64,000 nt of DNA from Chitinophagales bacterium (GTDB lineage Bacteria > Bacteroidota > Bacteroidia > Chitinophagales > JADIYW01). Below, piece after piece: positions 26,803-38,928 of the stretch. The stretch lies in the NCBI GenBank assembly GCA_023957245.1, contig JAMLHJ010000008.1:62001-126000 (forward strand). The letters are read 5' to 3'. A program made the position numbers and the translations under genes. Under the pieces are notes generated by a model. It worked only from the letters and a program-made list of their open reading frames with translations, was not told the origin of the DNA and searched no databases. Each line of letters begins with the position of its first letter. Within the stretch, counting starts at the first letter, position 1.

Positions 26803-27038
26803 CTATTTTCAATCTTATATTCATAATAAATTCTGTATAATCTAAAGCATCCATACAAAAACGCCGAAATACAAAATAAATATTTGTATAGAGGTAAATC
26901 TGTCAAAAAATTGGGGATTTTAAAAAGGGCTACTGAAAAAAGAATGTAAATCAATGCTCTAAATAAATCTAAAATAGGTTTGGGTTGAAAAATATATCTC
27001 CAAAAATTAATATTCTTATTAGGTTTGGGTGGAATCAT
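26799..27038 (-). CDS. Small membrane protein coupled to the PstS-like gene
   Basis: A 79-residue protein with two predicted membrane helices (about residues 25-45 and 50-68) and basic ends. I do not recognise a family. Its ATGA overlap with the PstS-like lipoprotein gene suggests the two products work together at the inner membrane or envelope. The ATG at 27038 is the only reasonable start; the MarR gene ends 45 bp upstream. Confidence 0.65.
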   Translation of the reverse strand: MIPPKPNKNINFWRYIFQPKPILDLFRALIYILFSVALFKIPNFLTDLPLYKYLFCISAFLYGCFRLYRIYYEYKIENR

Positions 27039-27083
27039 ATTACGTGAATAAAGAGAAGTTTTATAAAAAAAGGTATCAAGAGC

Positions 27084-27545
27084 TTAAATATCTTCTGTTC
27101 CTCTCAATTTATCTAATAAATTACTTAGCATATCAGCTTCTTCAACACTTAGCTCATTAAAAATAGCTTCATGTTGAGAAAAATTATTATCTATTTGTTG
27201 CAACAAATCCAATCCTAAGTCAGTAATCAAAATTTCAACTTGCCTTCTGTTTTTGGGATTCAATCTCCTAGTGACAAGACCTTTGTTTCTAAGCTTTTCA
27301 ACTAATCTAGTTGCATTAGACATTTTATCTATCATACGATCAGAAATCACATTCAACATGCAAGCATTGGGAAACTGCCCACGCAGAATTCGCAAGACAT
27401 TATATTGTTGCATAGATATATCATACTGCTTGAAAAATTTATTATTGTGATTCTGAATCCAACCAGCAGTATATAATATATTGACTTCCAATTTCACATA
27501 AGCACTTGGAAAGTCTTTTTGCTTAATGACATCTCCTATACTCAT
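27084..27545 (-). CDS. MarR-family transcriptional regulator
   Basis: A dimeric winged-helix regulator of 153 residues from the ATG at 27545 (a TTG three codons earlier is less likely). The recognition region DRMIDKMSNATRLVEKLRNK and the wing RRLNPKNRRQVEILIT are typical: the usual DRR..V.I.LT is NRRQVEILIT. N- and C-terminal helices form the dimer interface. Ligand and targets are unknown. It sits 14 bp after the DUF3467 gene and upstream of the PstS-like pair, so it may autoregulate a DUF3467-marR-small membrane protein-PstS-like unit. Confidence 0.9.
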   Translation of the reverse strand: MSIGDVIKQKDFPSAYVKLEVNILYTAGWIQNHNNKFFKQYDISMQQYNVLRILRGQFPNACMLNVISDRMIDKMSNATRLVEKLRNKGLVTRRLNPKNRRQVEILITDLGLDLLQQIDNNFSQHEAIFNELSVEEADMLSNLLDKLRGTEDI

Positions 27546-27559
27546 AACACTCAAAAATT

Positions 27560-27865
27560 TTATGCTTTAGTAGTAGAACCACCGAATTGAATAGGCATAT
27601 ATGGAGCTTCTTGATCCTGAATCTCACCATTGGCTTGTTCAAATTTCCTTACATTATCAGCTAAAGCTCTCATAAATCTTTTGGCATGTTGTGGAGTTAA
27701 AATAATTCTAGACTTCACTTTGGCCTTTGGAGTTCCTGGAGTCATCCTTACAAAATCCAAAATAAACTCTTGATTTGAGTGCGTAATAATTGCAAGATTG
27801 CTATATTCTCCATCAGCAATATCTTCTGGCAATTCAATATTTATTTGATTATTATTTTTTTCCAT
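27560..27865 (-). CDS. DUF3467 family protein
   Basis: A 101-residue protein of the widespread but uncharacterised DUF3467 family. Diagnostic features are IELPEDIADGEYSNLAIITH followed by EFILDFVRMTPGTPKAKV and RIILTPQHAKRFMRALADNV. It is predicted cytoplasmic, with no signal or membrane segment. It directly follows the rpoC terminator, a position I believe is common for this family in Bacteroidota, which hints at a housekeeping role, but that is from memory only. Confidence 0.88.
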   Translation of the reverse strand: MEKNNNQINIELPEDIADGEYSNLAIITHSNQEFILDFVRMTPGTPKAKVKSRIILTPQHAKRFMRALADNVRKFEQANGEIQDQEAPYMPIQFGGSTTKA

Positions 27866-27890
27866 TTTCTTAAATTATCCCCCTAATATA

Positions 27891-27921
27891 ACAAAAAGCG
27901 GCCTTATTTAATAAGACCGCT
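27891..27921 (-). terminator. Rho-independent terminator of the rpo operon
   Basis: On the minus strand AGCGGTCTTAT pairs with ATAAGGCCGCT (11 bp, one U-G) around a 3-nt loop and is followed by TTTTTGTT. It starts 24 nt after the rpoC stop. Confidence 0.9.
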
Positions 27922-27945
27922 CGAATTATGTTTAATGAAAGCTCA

Positions 27946-30900
27946 TTAATCTATATCATCATGTTGTCTGATTGACAATGATCTCAATTCTTTTTTAGAA
28001 CCGACTGAAATTTCTTCAAACTCTCTCACTCCAGTACCTGCAGGAATTCTATGTCCAACGATAACATTTTCTTTCAAGCCCAACATATAGTCTTTAGAAG
28101 CAGAAATAGCTGCTTGATTCAATACTTTAGTTGTCTCTTGGAAAGATGCTGCTGAAATCCAGCTATTTGTTGACAAAGAAGACCTTGTAATACCTTGTAA
28201 TAAAGGACTAGAAGTAGCAGGAAGTGCATCTCTATATTGGACTAAAGTTCTATCATTTCTTTTTAAGAAAGAATTTTCTTCTCTAATCTGGCGAAGTGTA
28301 ACAATATCACCAGCCTTCAATACTGTAGAGTCTCCTTGATCTGTAATTACTTTTTTATCATAAATCCAGTCATTTTGCTCAATAAAGTCAAATTTATCTA
28401 CTGAAGTTTTCTCCAAGAACTTAGTATCTCCTGGTTCTTCAATATAAACATCTCTCAACATCTGTCTTACAATTGTCTCGATATGTTTATCATTGATTTT
28501 CACACCTTGAAGACGATAAACTTCTTGAATCTCATTTACCAAATATTCTTGAAGAGCAAATGGACCTTTAATATCCAAGATATCAGTAGGAGTAATTGAA
28601 CCATCAGACAATGCCATACCAGCTTTCACAAAGTCACCTTCTTGAACCAAGATATGTTTAGTCAAAGGAATCAAATATGTTTTTTTAGTCTTATCTTTTC
28701 CTTCAACAGAGACTTCTCTATTACCTCTCTTAATCTTACCGAAAGCAACAACCCCATCAATCTCAGAAACTTTAGCAGGGTTAGAAGGATTACGAGCTTC
28801 GAACAACTCTGTAACTCTTGGAAGACCTCCCGTAATATCTCGAACTTTTGAAAGTGTACGAGGTACTTTTACGATAATCTGACCAGGGAAAACTTCTTGG
28901 CCATCATCTACTGAAATATGAGAACCAACTGGAATTGAGTAACTATATACTTCCTTGCCATTAGCGTCTATGATTATAATAGAAGGAGATTTCTTTTTGT
29001 CTCTAGACTCAATTACAACCTTTTCTTTATAACCTGTCTGCTCATCTAATTCTGTACGATAAGACAAACCTTCAGCTAAGTTATCATATTTAGCAACCCC
29101 TTTGTACTCAGAAATAATCACAGCATTATAAGGGTCCCAAGAACAAACTAAGTCTCCTTTTTTGATATTTTGATTATCCTTAACAGCCAAAATAGCACCA
29201 TAAGGAATATTGTGAGTCATTAATACTTTGCCACTATCTTTATCTATCAATCTGAATTCTCCAGTACGTCCAATAACCACTTTTCTTACTTCTCCATCCT
29301 CACCTTCTTGTTTTGCAGTTTTAACACTATCAAATTCTATCTTACCATCATATTTGGCAATCAATTTAGAACCTGCAGCAATACTAGAAGCAGCACCCCC
29401 AGTGTGGAATGTACGAAGTGTCAACTGAGTACCTGGCTCACCGATAGACTGAGCAGCAATGATACCTACTGCATCACCATACTCTGCTACTCTATTGGTA
29501 GCAAGGTTTCTACCATAACATTTAACACATACTCCTCTACGTTTTTCACATGTCAATACAGATCTAATTTCAACTGAATCAATAGGAGAATCTTCAATCA
29601 CCTTACCTATTTCTTCATCAATTAATTCACCTGACTCAACAATCAATTCGTTTGTAAGTGGGTGGTAAACATCATTTAATGCAGTACGTCCTACAATTCT
29701 ATCAAATAATGGCTCGATATCTTCATCGTTATCTTTCAATGCGGTAATTGTCAGACCTCTCAATGTACCACAATCTTCATCTGTAATAACAACATCTTGA
29801 GCCACATCGACCAAACGACGAGTCAAATAACCAGCATCTGCAGTTTTTAACGCTGTATCCGCAAGACCTTTACGAGCACCGTGAGTAGAAATAAAATACT
29901 CTAATACTGAAAGACCATCTTTGAAGTTAGACAAGATAGGATTTTCAATAATCTCCCCACCTGTAGAACCTGATTTACGAGGTTTTGCCATCAAACCACG
30001 AATACCCGCCAACTGTTTAATCTGTTGTTTTGAACCCCTCGCACCTGAGTCTAGCATCATATACACAGAGTTAAAACCTTGTTTATCTGATGAAATCTCA
30101 TTCATCAAAGTCTCTGTAATTCTAGTATCTACACGAGTCCAGATATCAATAATTTGGTTATAACGCTCATTGTCAGTAATAAGACCCATGTTATAGTTCA
30201 TGGTAACTTCTTCTACTTCCTCTTGTGCATTCACCAATAATTCTGGTTTGACCTCTGGAATGATAAGGTCGTCAATATTAAATGACAAACCACCTTTAAA
30301 TGACCATCTAAATCCAATATCTTTGATATCATCCAAGAATTTAACTGTTGTTGGATTGTCTGTTAATGTCAGAACATCTCCAATTACATTTTTCAAACTC
30401 TTTTTAGTCAACAATTGGTTAACAAAACCAATCTGTGCAGGAACAGCCTCATTGAAAATAATACGACCAACAGTCGTTTCAATTAATTTATTAACGATTT
30501 GTCCATTTTCACGCACATTCACTTTACATCTTACCCATGCATGAAGGTCAACTTTTCGCTCATTATAAGCAATAACAGCTTCTTCAGCAGAATAGAAAGC
30601 TAAGCCTTGACCTTTAACTTTCTCAGTCTCAGTTGTTCTCTTACCTTTTGTGATATAGTACAGACCTAGCACCATGTCCTGAGAAGGAATTGTAACTGGC
30701 GTACCATTTTGTGGGTTCAAGATGTTATGAGAAGCCAACATTAATAATTGAGCTTCAAGAATAGATGCATTACTTAGAGGAACGTGAACAGCCATTTGGT
30801 CACCGTCAAAGTCAGCGTTGAAAGCAGAACATACTAATGGGTGTAATTGAATAGCTTTACCTTCCACCATTTTTGGTTGGAAAGCCTGCATAGACAATCT

Positions 30901-32259
30901 GTGAAGAGTTGGAGCTCTGTTCAATAAGACAGGATGTCCTTTCAACACGTTCTCTAAAATTTCCCAAATAACAGCTTCTTTTTTATCTACTAATTTTTTT
31001 GCAGATTTTACTGTTTTTACGATACCTCTTTCTATCAGTTTCCTTATGATAAACGGTTTAAACAATTCTGCCGCCATATCTTTAGGAAGACCACATTCAT
31101 GAAGCTTCAATTCAGGGCCTACCACGATAACAGAACGACCAGAATAATCCACACGCTTACCTAATAAGTTTTGACGGAAACGACCTTGTTTACCTTTCAA
31201 TACATCAGAAAGAGATTTTAATGGACGACCACCTTCGGCTTTAACAGCATTTGTTTTTCTAGAGTTGTCAAACAATGAGTCGATAGCTTCTTGAAGCATA
31301 CGTTTCTCATTACGAAGGATAACTTCCGGAGCTTTAATCTCAATAAGACGTTTCAGACGGTTATTTCTGATAATTACTCTTCTATACAAATCGTTCAAGT
31401 CAGAAGAAGCAAATCTTCCACCATCCAATGGCACTAAAGGTCTCAATTCTGGTGGAATAACAGGAAGGTGATCTACAACCATCCATGCTGGATTATTCTT
31501 AACACCATTTGCATTCGCTTCTCTGAAAGACTCAACAACACTCAAACGTTTTAAAGCTTCAGATTTTCTTTGTTGAGAAGATTCAGTAGATGCTTTGTGT
31601 CTTAAAGATGCTGCTAAAGAATCCAATTCAAGATTAGACAATAAATCTCTTACTGCTTCTCCTCCCATTTTTGCGATGAACTTATTAGGATCATCATCAC
31701 TCAACTGTTGGTTGCCAGCAGGTAAATTATCTAATATTTCTAAGTATTCTTCTTCAGTAAGAAGATCCAATTTTCTATGAACTTTTACTTCATTTCCAAC
31801 TTGAACTCCTGCTTCAAGAATACCTGCTTGAATAACAACAAAACGCTCATAGTAAACGATTGTCTCAAGGTTCTTAGAAGAAAGACCTAAAAGATATCCA
31901 ATTTTATTAGGTAAAGATTTGAAATACCAAATATGAACGATAGGAACAACCAATTTGATATGCCCCATTCTCTCACGGCGAACTTTCTTTTCTGTAACTT
32001 CAACACCACAACGGTCACAAGTAATACCTTTATAACGGATTCTCTTGTACTTACCACAATAACATTCGTAGTCCTTAGTAGGGCCAAAAATACGCTCGCA
32101 AAATAGACCATCCATCTCAGGCTTATAAGTCCTATAGTTAATAGTCTCTGGTTTTTTAACTTCACCTTTTGAACGTTCCAAAATGCTATCTGGAGCGGCA
32201 AGTTTTATCGTGATTGATTTAAAGTCACTTTTTATTTTTACTTCATTTTTAGAAGCCAT
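27946..32259 (-). CDS. rpoC: DNA-directed RNA polymerase subunit beta'
   Basis: Catalytic subunit of RNA polymerase. From the ATG at 32259 it has 1437 residues, usual for Bacteroidota. It carries the N-terminal zinc finger ([20 protein letters not shown]), the active-site Mg loop NADFDGDQM, the bridge helix and trigger loop region ([20 protein letters not shown]), and the second zinc site ([15 protein letters not shown]). The ATG start is preferred over a TTG 13 codons upstream, which would overlap rpoB. It is the last gene of the tuf-rpl-rpo cluster and is followed by a strong terminator. Confidence 0.98.
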   Translation of the reverse strand: MASKNEVKIKSDFKSITIKLAAPDSILERSKGEVKKPETINYRTYKPEMDGLFCERIFGPTKDYECYCGKYKRIRYKGITCDRCGVEVTEKKVRRERMGHIKLVVPIVHIWYFKSLPNKIGYLLGLSSKNLETIVYYERFVVIQAGILEAGVQVGNEVKVHRKLDLLTEEEYLEILDNLPAGNQQLSDDDPNKFIAKMGGEAVRDLLSNLELDSLAASLRHKASTESSQQRKSEALKRLSVVESFREANANGVKNNPAWMVVDHLPVIPPELRPLVPLDGGRFASSDLNDLYRRVIIRNNRLKRLIEIKAPEVILRNEKRMLQEAIDSLFDNSRKTNAVKAEGGRPLKSLSDVLKGKQGRFRQNLLGKRVDYSGRSVIVVGPELKLHECGLPKDMAAELFKPFIIRKLIERGIVKTVKSAKKLVDKKEAVIWEILENVLKGHPVLLNRAPTLHRLSMQAFQPKMVEGKAIQLHPLVCSAFNADFDGDQMAVHVPLSNASILEAQLLMLASHNILNPQNGTPVTIPSQDMVLGLYYITKGKRTTETEKVKGQGLAFYSAEEAVIAYNERKVDLHAWVRCKVNVRENGQIVNKLIETTVGRIIFNEAVPAQIGFVNQLLTKKSLKNVIGDVLTLTDNPTTVKFLDDIKDIGFRWSFKGGLSFNIDDLIIPEVKPELLVNAQEEVEEVTMNYNMGLITDNERYNQIIDIWTRVDTRITETLMNEISSDKQGFNSVYMMLDSGARGSKQQIKQLAGIRGLMAKPRKSGSTGGEIIENPILSNFKDGLSVLEYFISTHGARKGLADTALKTADAGYLTRRLVDVAQDVVITDEDCGTLRGLTITALKDNDEDIEPLFDRIVGRTALNDVYHPLTNELIVESGELIDEEIGKVIEDSPIDSVEIRSVLTCEKRRGVCVKCYGRNLATNRVAEYGDAVGIIAAQSIGEPGTQLTLRTFHTGGAASSIAAGSKLIAKYDGKIEFDSVKTAKQEGEDGEVRKVVIGRTGEFRLIDKDSGKVLMTHNIPYGAILAVKDNQNIKKGDLVCSWDPYNAVIISEYKGVAKYDNLAEGLSYRTELDEQTGYKEKVVIESRDKKKSPSIIIIDANGKEVYSYSIPVGSHISVDDGQEVFPGQIIVKVPRTLSKVRDITGGLPRVTELFEARNPSNPAKVSEIDGVVAFGKIKRGNREVSVEGKDKTKKTYLIPLTKHILVQEGDFVKAGMALSDGSITPTDILDIKGPFALQEYLVNEIQEVYRLQGVKINDKHIETIVRQMLRDVYIEEPGDTKFLEKTSVDKFDFIEQNDWIYDKKVITDQGDSTVLKAGDIVTLRQIREENSFLKRNDRTLVQYRDALPATSSPLLQGITRSSLSTNSWISAASFQETTKVLNQAAISASKDYMLGLKENVIVGHRIPAGTGVREFEEISVGSKKELRSLSIRQHDDID

Positions 32260-32284
32260 AATAGAGATTTTTACTGTTATGAAT

Positions 32285-35200
32285 TTATTCGAAATCAAGA
32301 TCTAATGCCAATCCTCTAAGCTCATGAACCAATACGTTGAATGATTCAGGAATGCTAGGTTCAGGAAGATTGTCACCTTTAACAATAGCTTCGTATGCTT
32401 TCGCTCTACCGAAAATATCATCTGACTTCACAGTTAATAATTCTTGTAAGATATTAGATGCGCCATAAGCTTCTAATGCCCATACCTCCATCTCTCCCAA
32501 ACGCTGACCACCAAACTGAGCTTTACCTCCTAATGGTTGTTGAGTAATCAGTGAATAAGGACCTATCGAACGAGCATGCATCTTGTCATCAATCATGTGA
32601 GAAAGTTTCAACATGTAAATCACCCCTACTGTAGTCTTCTGATGGAAAGGATCTCCTGTTTCACCATCGTATAAATTGGTATGACCAAACTTAGGTAATC
32701 CAGCATTGGTAACGAAATCATCAATCTCTTCTACTGTTGCACCATCAAAAATTGGAGTAGCAAATTTAACACCCAATTCTTTACCAGCCCAACCCAATAC
32801 AGTTTCATAAATCTGACCAATATTCATACGAGAAGGTACCCCTAATGGATTCAAAACGATATCCACTGGAACTCCATCTTCTGTGAATGGCATATCTTCT
32901 TCTCTAACAATACGAGATACAATACCTTTATTACCATGACGACCTGCCATCTTATCTCCAACTCTTAGCTTACGTTTTTTAGCAACATAAACTTTAGCCA
33001 ATTTTAAGACACCTGAAGGCAATTCATCTCCAATACTGATATTGAATTTCTCACGTTTGTTATAACCGATTTCTTCATTGACTTTGATATTGTAATTATG
33101 CAATAATCTCTTCAATAAATCATTAGTTTCTTGATCTTTAGTCCATTCTTTCGCATCGACATTAGCATAATCAATTGAAGCTAATACTCTTTCAGAAAAC
33201 TTAGTTCCTTTAGGAATAATTTCTTCGCCATAAACATTCTTGATGCCTTGTGTAGTTTTTCCACCAATAAGTTGCATCAACTTCTCAATAAGGACATACT
33301 TGATACTTTCAAGATTTTTATAATGAATCTTTTCTAATCTTTCAAGTTCATCCTTCTCACGTTGTTTACTAGCCTTGTCTTTACGTGCTTTTTGGAATAA
33401 TCTAGTATTGATTACAATTGCGTTTGTGCTAGGAGGTGCTTTATAAGAAGCATCTTTAACATCACCCGCTTTATCTCCAAATATTGCTCTTAACAATTTC
33501 TCTTCTGGAGTAGGATCAGATTCTCCTTTTGGAGTGATTTTACCAATAATAATATCACCTTCTTTAATATGAGCACCTACACGGATAATACCATTCTCAT
33601 CCAATTGACGAGTAGCATCTTCACTTACGTTAGGGATATCATTAGTCAATTCCTCTTCACCCAATTTAGTATCTCTGACATCTAGTTCGTATTCAGTAAT
33701 GTGAATAGAAGTAAATAAGTCATCTCTTACTACTTTTTCAGATATTACGATAGCATCCTCGAAGTTGTAACCTTTCCATGGCATGAATGCTACTTTCAAG
33801 TTACGACCAAGAGCCAATTCTCCTTGCTCCGTAGCATACCCTTCACAAAGGATTTGTCCTTTCTTAATGACATCGCCTTTTCTGACGATAGGTCTAAGAT
33901 TGATACAAGAACCTTGGTTAGTACGTTTAAACTTAGTCAAGTGATAGACTTTTACATCTTTATCAAAAGAAACCAATTTTTCGTTATCAGTTCTTTCATA
34001 ACGAATGTGAATTTCATTTGCATCAACATATTCTACAAGTCCACCTCTTTCAGCATTAATCAATACCATAGAGTCTTGAGCTACCTTTCCTTCCAATCCA
34101 GTTCCTACGATAGGAGCTTGAGGTTTCATTAAAGGAACAGCTTGACGTTGCATGTTTGACCCCATCAAAGCACGGTTAGCGTCATCATTTTCCAAGAAAG
34201 GAATCATTGATGCAGACACACCTACTATTTGATTTGGAGCAACGTCCATATATTCTAATGTAGCAATATCGCTTTCATTATCGGAGTCATATATAGGGAA
34301 ATCTCCTTGAAAACGACATTTAATTTTATTCGTAATAAATTCACCTTTATCGTTGAATTGAATATCAGATTGAGCAATTGTCTTATCGTCTTCTTCCTCA
34401 GCGGTCAAAAACTTAATACCATTGTCAGCCAAATTCACTACTCCATTAACTACTTTTCTATAAGGAGTTTCGATAAAGCCCATTTTATTGATTTTCGCAT
34501 GTACACACAATGTCGAAATCAAACCAATATTTGGACCTTCAGGTGTTTCAATTGTACATAAACGTCCATAATGTGAATAGTGAACGTCACGCACCTCAAA
34601 ACCAGCACGCTCTCTAGATAAACCACCTGGACCTAATGCTGAAATTCTTCTTTTATGAGTGATTTCAGAAAGAGGGTTAGTCTGGTCTAAGAACTGAGAC
34701 AATTGACTAGTTCCGAAAAATGAATTGATAACTGAAGATAATGTTCTTGCATTAATCAAGTCAATAGGTGTAAACACCTCATTATCTCTAACATTCATAC
34801 GCTCTCTAATCGTACGAGCCATACGAGCAAGTCCCACGCCGAACTGAGCATAAAGCTGTTCGCCTACTGTTCTAACTCTTCTGTTGCTTAAATGATCTAT
34901 GTCATCAATCTCCGCTTTTTGATTAACTAAACGGATTAAATATTTAACGATAGCAACGATATCGCTTTTTGTTAATACTCTATCCTCTTCAGGAATATTC
35001 AACTCGAGCTTACGGTTGATTTTATATCTACCTACTTCCCCAAGGTCATATCTCTTATCAGAAAAGAATAATTTTTCAATAATACCTCTTGCAGTATCAT
35101 CATCAGGAGGATCAGTACCTCTCAATTGACGATAAATAGTTTGAAGCGCTTCTAATTCAGAGTTAGAAGTATCTTTTTGTAATGTGTTGAAAATAATAGA

Positions 35201-36112
35201 GTAATCTTCTTCTGCAGATTCTTTCTGAAGAATAATAGATTTAACACCACTTTCAAGAATCAACTCGATATAGTCTTCATCTAAGTAAGTGTCTCTTTCA
35301 ACAATAATTTCATTACGTTCGATAGAAACCACCTCTCCAGTATCTTCATCCACGAAATCTTCATTCCATGTTTTAAGAACACGAGCAGCTAATCTTCTAC
35401 CAACAACATTTTCTAGGTTTTTTCTATTGACATCAATTTGATCTGCCAAATCGAATAGTTCTAAAATTTGTTTATCCGAATCATATCCAATAGCTCTTAA
35501 TAGAGTAGTAACAGGAAATTTCTTTTTCCTATCGATATATGCATACATCACATTATTAATGTCAGTAGCAAACTCCATCCAAGCACCTTTAAAAGGGATA
35601 ACTCTAGCAGAAAATATTTTAGTACCATTTGGGTGATAGCTCAAACCGAAGAAAACACCAGGAGAACGATGAAGTTGAGAAACAACAACACGTTCAGCAC
35701 CATTGATAATAAAAGTACCCTTATTAGTCATATAAGGGATATTGCCTAAAAATACATCTTGTACTATTGTTTGAAAATCAATATGCTCTTCATCATTACA
35801 AGACAATCTTAATTTAGCTTTTAGAGGAACACTATATGTAAGACCTCTTTCATTACATTCTTCTTCGGAATATCTAGGTGGATCAATAAAATAATCCAAG
35901 AACTCCAATAAGAAGATGTTTCTAGCATCTGTAATAGGGAAGTTTTCTTGGAATACATTATAAAGCCCTTCATTCGCACGATTGTCCGGAGTCGTTTCCA
36001 ATTGGAAAAAATCCTGAAAAGACTGGACTTGAATGTCTAATAAATTGGGGTATTCAAAGTTTTGTTGAATTTTACTAAAACTTATACGCCCGTTTGCTGC
36101 GTTTTTGGCCAT
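32285..36112 (-). CDS. rpoB: DNA-directed RNA polymerase subunit beta
   Basis: The second large catalytic subunit, 1275 residues. It includes the rifampicin-region sequence [20 protein letters not shown], in which the residues usually mutated in resistance are the sensitive type. [16 protein letters not shown], the [16 protein letters not shown] block and the C-terminal [20 protein letters not shown] are also present. rpoC follows after 25 bp. An unusual stem-loop lies in the 103-bp gap upstream, towards rplL. Confidence 0.98.
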   Translation of the reverse strand: MAKNAANGRISFSKIQQNFEYPNLLDIQVQSFQDFFQLETTPDNRANEGLYNVFQENFPITDARNIFLLEFLDYFIDPPRYSEEECNERGLTYSVPLKAKLRLSCNDEEHIDFQTIVQDVFLGNIPYMTNKGTFIINGAERVVVSQLHRSPGVFFGLSYHPNGTKIFSARVIPFKGAWMEFATDINNVMYAYIDRKKKFPVTTLLRAIGYDSDKQILELFDLADQIDVNRKNLENVVGRRLAARVLKTWNEDFVDEDTGEVVSIERNEIIVERDTYLDEDYIELILESGVKSIILQKESAEEDYSIIFNTLQKDTSNSELEALQTIYRQLRGTDPPDDDTARGIIEKLFFSDKRYDLGEVGRYKINRKLELNIPEEDRVLTKSDIVAIVKYLIRLVNQKAEIDDIDHLSNRRVRTVGEQLYAQFGVGLARMARTIRERMNVRDNEVFTPIDLINARTLSSVINSFFGTSQLSQFLDQTNPLSEITHKRRISALGPGGLSRERAGFEVRDVHYSHYGRLCTIETPEGPNIGLISTLCVHAKINKMGFIETPYRKVVNGVVNLADNGIKFLTAEEEDDKTIAQSDIQFNDKGEFITNKIKCRFQGDFPIYDSDNESDIATLEYMDVAPNQIVGVSASMIPFLENDDANRALMGSNMQRQAVPLMKPQAPIVGTGLEGKVAQDSMVLINAERGGLVEYVDANEIHIRYERTDNEKLVSFDKDVKVYHLTKFKRTNQGSCINLRPIVRKGDVIKKGQILCEGYATEQGELALGRNLKVAFMPWKGYNFEDAIVISEKVVRDDLFTSIHITEYELDVRDTKLGEEELTNDIPNVSEDATRQLDENGIIRVGAHIKEGDIIIGKITPKGESDPTPEEKLLRAIFGDKAGDVKDASYKAPPSTNAIVINTRLFQKARKDKASKQREKDELERLEKIHYKNLESIKYVLIEKLMQLIGGKTTQGIKNVYGEEIIPKGTKFSERVLASIDYANVDAKEWTKDQETNDLLKRLLHNYNIKVNEEIGYNKREKFNISIGDELPSGVLKLAKVYVAKKRKLRVGDKMAGRHGNKGIVSRIVREEDMPFTEDGVPVDIVLNPLGVPSRMNIGQIYETVLGWAGKELGVKFATPIFDGATVEEIDDFVTNAGLPKFGHTNLYDGETGDPFHQKTTVGVIYMLKLSHMIDDKMHARSIGPYSLITQQPLGGKAQFGGQRLGEMEVWALEAYGASNILQELLTVKSDDIFGRAKAYEAIVKGDNLPEPSIPESFNVLVHELRGLALDLDFE

Positions 36113-36140
36113 AGACTTTTAAGGTTGATTAATTTAAATG

Positions 36141-36179
36141 GCTAAGTGTCTTAGCAAAAAAAGTTGCTAGACACTTAGC
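36141..36179 (-). promoter_or_regulatory. Long stem-loop between rplL and rpoB (no U-tract)
   Basis: GCTAAGTGTCT (36141-36151) pairs perfectly with AGACACTTAGC (36169-36179). After a single bulged T the stem continues AGCAA/TTGCT, giving 16 bp with a 6-nt loop of mainly As on the plus strand. No T-run follows on the transcribed strand (CCATTTAAATT), so it is not an ordinary terminator. In E. coli the equivalent gap holds a partial attenuator and an RNase III processing site; a similar role is inferred. Confidence 0.7.
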
Positions 36180-36215
36180 TTATAAGGATTTGACCTTTAG
36201 AATAAGTTGGTTGAA

Positions 36216-36593
36216 TTACTTCAACTCTACAGTAGCACCAGCTTCTTCCAATTTAGCTTTTATAGATTCAGCATCTTCTTTAGAAGTACCTTCTTTAACA
36301 GCTTTTGGAGCTCCATCTACTAATTCTTTAGCTTCTTTAAGCCCAAGACCAGTAAGTTCTTTTACTACTTTAACTACAGCAAGTTTTTGAGCACCTGCGT
36401 CTTTAAGAATAACATCAAAAGATGTTTTTTCTTCTACAACAGCAGCTTCACCACCAGCTGCAGGAGCAGCTACAGCCACTGCAGCAGCAGCTGGCTCAAT
36501 ACCATATTCATCTTTTAAGATTGCAGCAAGCTCATTTACTTCTTTTACAGTAAGGTTAACTAGAGTTTCTGCTAATTGTTTTAAATCTGCCAT
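36216..36593 (-). CDS. rplL: 50S ribosomal protein L7/L12
   Basis: The stalk protein that recruits translational GTPases. It has 125 residues with an N-terminal dimerisation helix ([20 protein letters not shown]), an Ala/Glu-rich hinge, and the C-terminal domain [20 protein letters not shown] followed by [16 protein letters not shown]. It lies 70 bp after rplJ and before the stem-loop that separates it from rpoB. High stoichiometry of L7/L12 relative to RNA polymerase fits partial termination or processing after this gene. Confidence 0.98.
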   Translation of the reverse strand: MADLKQLAETLVNLTVKEVNELAAILKDEYGIEPAAAAVAVAAPAAGGEAAVVEEKTSFDVILKDAGAQKLAVVKVVKELTGLGLKEAKELVDGAPKAVKEGTSKEDAESIKAKLEEAGATVELK

Positions 36594-36663
36594 TTCAGCG
36601 TTTTTTTAATTTTTAAGAGAAATTTGTTCTTTATAAATAATTGTTGCTTGGAAGTCGTTAAAA

Positions 36664-37185
36664 TTAAGCGGCTCTTTCTTCAAGAGTTTTAACAAGACCT
36701 GCAATTGTATTACCACCTGATTTAAGGGCAGAAATAACATTTTTAGCAGGAGATTGAAGAAGACCGATAACCTCGCCAATAAGTTCATTTTTAGATTTCA
36801 ATGAGCTTAATGCTTTCAATTGGTCATCACCAACGAAGATTGCACTATCAATATAAGCTCCTTTTACTAAAGGCTTAGGGTTCTTTTTACGAAATTCTGT
36901 GATTAATTTACCTGGTACATTTGCAGTTTCTGTAAACATTACCGCAGTAGGTCCAGCTAATACCTCATCTAATTGTTCTGAATATTTTCCAGTTTCTTGA
37001 AGTGCTTTTTTGATTAAAGTATTTTTTGCAACTTGGAGTTTAATTCCTTGTTTAAAACACTCTCTTCTCAAATTATTCACATGCTCAACTGTCAATCCAG
37101 AAGTATCAGTAAAGTAGAAAAAATCACCAGCATTGAATGACTCAATAAGTCCTTCAAGTACACTTTGTTTATCTGCTTTATTCAT
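36664..37185 (-). CDS. rplJ: 50S ribosomal protein L10
   Basis: Stalk base protein that binds 23S rRNA and carries L7/L12 dimers on its C-terminal helix. The 173-residue protein shows NLRRECFKQGIKLQVAKNTL (rRNA-binding region), AGPTAVMFT, and the long C-terminal helix ending KTLEERAA. It follows rplA by 21 bp. In other bacteria L10-L12 represses this operon by binding the leader upstream of rplJ; no clear leader structure was recognised in the short gap here. Confidence 0.97.
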   Translation of the reverse strand: MNKADKQSVLEGLIESFNAGDFFYFTDTSGLTVEHVNNLRRECFKQGIKLQVAKNTLIKKALQETGKYSEQLDEVLAGPTAVMFTETANVPGKLITEFRKKNPKPLVKGAYIDSAIFVGDDQLKALSSLKSKNELIGEVIGLLQSPAKNVISALKSGGNTIAGLVKTLEERAA

Positions 37186-37206
37186 TTTTATAATTTTTTA
37201 CTACGA

Positions 37207-37902
37207 TTAAATACCAGAAACAGATTTTACATCAATCTGAATAGATGGACTCATTGTAGTTGCTAAGTAAATACTTTTAAAATAAACACCTTTTGCAGCA
37301 GAAGGTTTCATACGAGAAAGCGTAACTAATACTTCTTTAGCGTTTTCTTGAATTTGTTCAGGAGTAAATTCAATACGTCCTACTGATGTATGGATAATAC
37401 CAAACTTATCAATCTTGAATGAAATTTTTCCTTTTTTCACTTCTGTTACTGCATCACCAACATTATCTGTAACAGTACCTGACTTAGGGTTAGGCATTAA
37501 GTTACGAGGACCTAATACACGACCTAATCTACCGATTTTTGGCATAACGCTAGGAGTTGCAATTATCACATCAATGTCTGTCCAACCACTGTTGATTTTA
37601 TCGATATACTCTTCCAATCCAACGTAATCTGCACCAGCAGCCTTAGCTTCAGCTTCTTTATCAGCAGGACAAAGAACCAATACAGTTTTAGATTTACCAG
37701 TACCGTGTGGTAAACTAACCGTACCTCTAAGGGCTTGATCAGGTTTACGAGGGTCAACTCCGAGTCTTACGTGTAAGTCAACAGATGAGTTGAATTTAGT
37801 AGTGTTGATCTCTTTGACCAACTTTGCTGCATCATTCATAGAATAAAGTCTATCTTTTTCTACTTTTGAATTTACAGCGCTTCTTCTTTTAGCTACTTTC
37901 AC
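37207..37902 (-). CDS. rplA: 50S ribosomal protein L1
   Basis: L1-stalk protein that helps release E-site tRNA and, in many bacteria, represses its own operon. The 231-residue protein starts at GTG (37902); an in-frame stop shortly upstream leaves no ATG. Signatures are [34 protein letters not shown], and the L1 motif [20 protein letters not shown]. It is 24 bp after rplK, the standard rplKA pair. Confidence 0.98.
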   Translation of the reverse strand: MKVAKRRSAVNSKVEKDRLYSMNDAAKLVKEINTTKFNSSVDLHVRLGVDPRKPDQALRGTVSLPHGTGKSKTVLVLCPADKEAEAKAAGADYVGLEEYIDKINSGWTDIDVIIATPSVMPKIGRLGRVLGPRNLMPNPKSGTVTDNVGDAVTEVKKGKISFKIDKFGIIHTSVGRIEFTPEQIQENAKEVLVTLSRMKPSAAKGVYFKSIYLATTMSPSIQIDVKSVSGI

Positions 37903-37926
37903 CTCTAAATATTTTTATTTAATTAA

Positions 37927-38370
37927 TTATTCTTGCCAAGGAGCATCACCAGAAACAGTAATTCCCATACTACGAGCAGAACCTGCTACCATTTTCATAG
38001 CTGATTCAATAGTAAAGCAATTCAAATCTGGCATTTTGATTTCAGCAATTTCTTTCACTTGCGCCCAAGTAACAGAACCTACTTTATTTCTATTAGGTTG
38101 AGCTGAACCCGTTTTTACACTTGCATACTCTTTAAGTAAGGCAATTGCAGGAGGAGTTTTAACTACAAAAGTAAAAGATTTGTCTTTGAACACAGTAATT
38201 ACTACTGGGCAAATCTTTCCCATTTTATCTTGAGTTGCAGCATTAAATTGCTTACAGAACTCCATGATGTTCACCCCTTTAGAACCTAAAGCTGGTCCGA
38301 TTGGAGGAGCTGGATTAGCTTGTCCGCCCTTCACTTGAAGTTTGATAAACGTTTCGATTTCTTTAGCCAT
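37927..38370 (-). CDS. rplK: 50S ribosomal protein L11
   Basis: GTPase-centre protein, 147 residues. The N-terminal domain contains [20 protein letters not shown] (the thiopeptide-binding proline-rich segment). The C-terminal rRNA-binding domain carries [19 protein letters not shown] and ends [18 protein letters not shown]. It follows nusG by 6 bp, so the two are translationally close within the secE-nusG-rplKA part of the operon. Confidence 0.98.
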   Translation of the reverse strand: MAKEIETFIKLQVKGGQANPAPPIGPALGSKGVNIMEFCKQFNAATQDKMGKICPVVITVFKDKSFTFVVKTPPAIALLKEYASVKTGSAQPNRNKVGSVTWAQVKEIAEIKMPDLNCFTIESAMKMVAGSARSMGITVSGDAPWQE

Positions 38371-38376
38371 CGCTTT

Positions 38377-38922
38377 TTATTGTTTTTCGACTTGTATAAA
38401 ATTTAATTCAACAGGAGTACTTCTGCCAAATATTTTCACAGTTACTCTCAATTTCTTTTTGTCTTCAAGAACTTCTTCTATTGAACCCATAAAATCATTG
38501 AAAGGACCATCTATAATCTTGACAATTTCACCGACTAAGAACGGTTCGGAAGCTGAACTGCCGGTTTCTGCCATATCATCCACCTTACCCAATATCCTAT
38601 TCACCTCAGATTTAGGCAATGGTAACGGATTTTCTTTACCCAAAAAATGAATTACTCCATTAATAGAATTAATTGTTGAAATAATATCTCCATTTAATTT
38701 CTTATTGGTAGCTTCAACTAGGATATAACCTGGAAATAAGTTCTTCTCAGAAATTACTTTCTTTCCATTTTTCAATTTATATATCTTTTCAGTAGGTACT
38801 AAAATTTGAGAGATAGTATCTGACCATTTAGAACGTTCAACTTCAAGTTCAATTTGATCTCTCAATTTCTTTTCTTTACCACTGACGACCCTAAGGACAT
38901 ACCATTTTTTATCTTCAGTCAT
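38377..38922 (-). CDS. nusG: Transcription termination/antitermination protein NusG
   Basis: Binds RNA polymerase and couples it to ribosomes or Rho. The 181 residues include the NGN domain (KKWYVLRVVSGKEKKLRDQI, then LFPGYILVEA) and the C-terminal KOW domain (FLVGEIVKIIDGPFNDFMGS). This is the short housekeeping form, not a LoaP/UpxY-type specialised paralogue, as shown by its position between secE and rplK with 6-bp spacers. Confidence 0.97.
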   Translation of the reverse strand: MTEDKKWYVLRVVSGKEKKLRDQIELEVERSKWSDTISQILVPTEKIYKLKNGKKVISEKNLFPGYILVEATNKKLNGDIISTINSINGVIHFLGKENPLPLPKSEVNRILGKVDDMAETGSSASEPFLVGEIVKIIDGPFNDFMGSIEEVLEDKKKLRVTVKIFGRSTPVELNFIQVEKQ

Positions 38923-38928
38923 GTTGTC

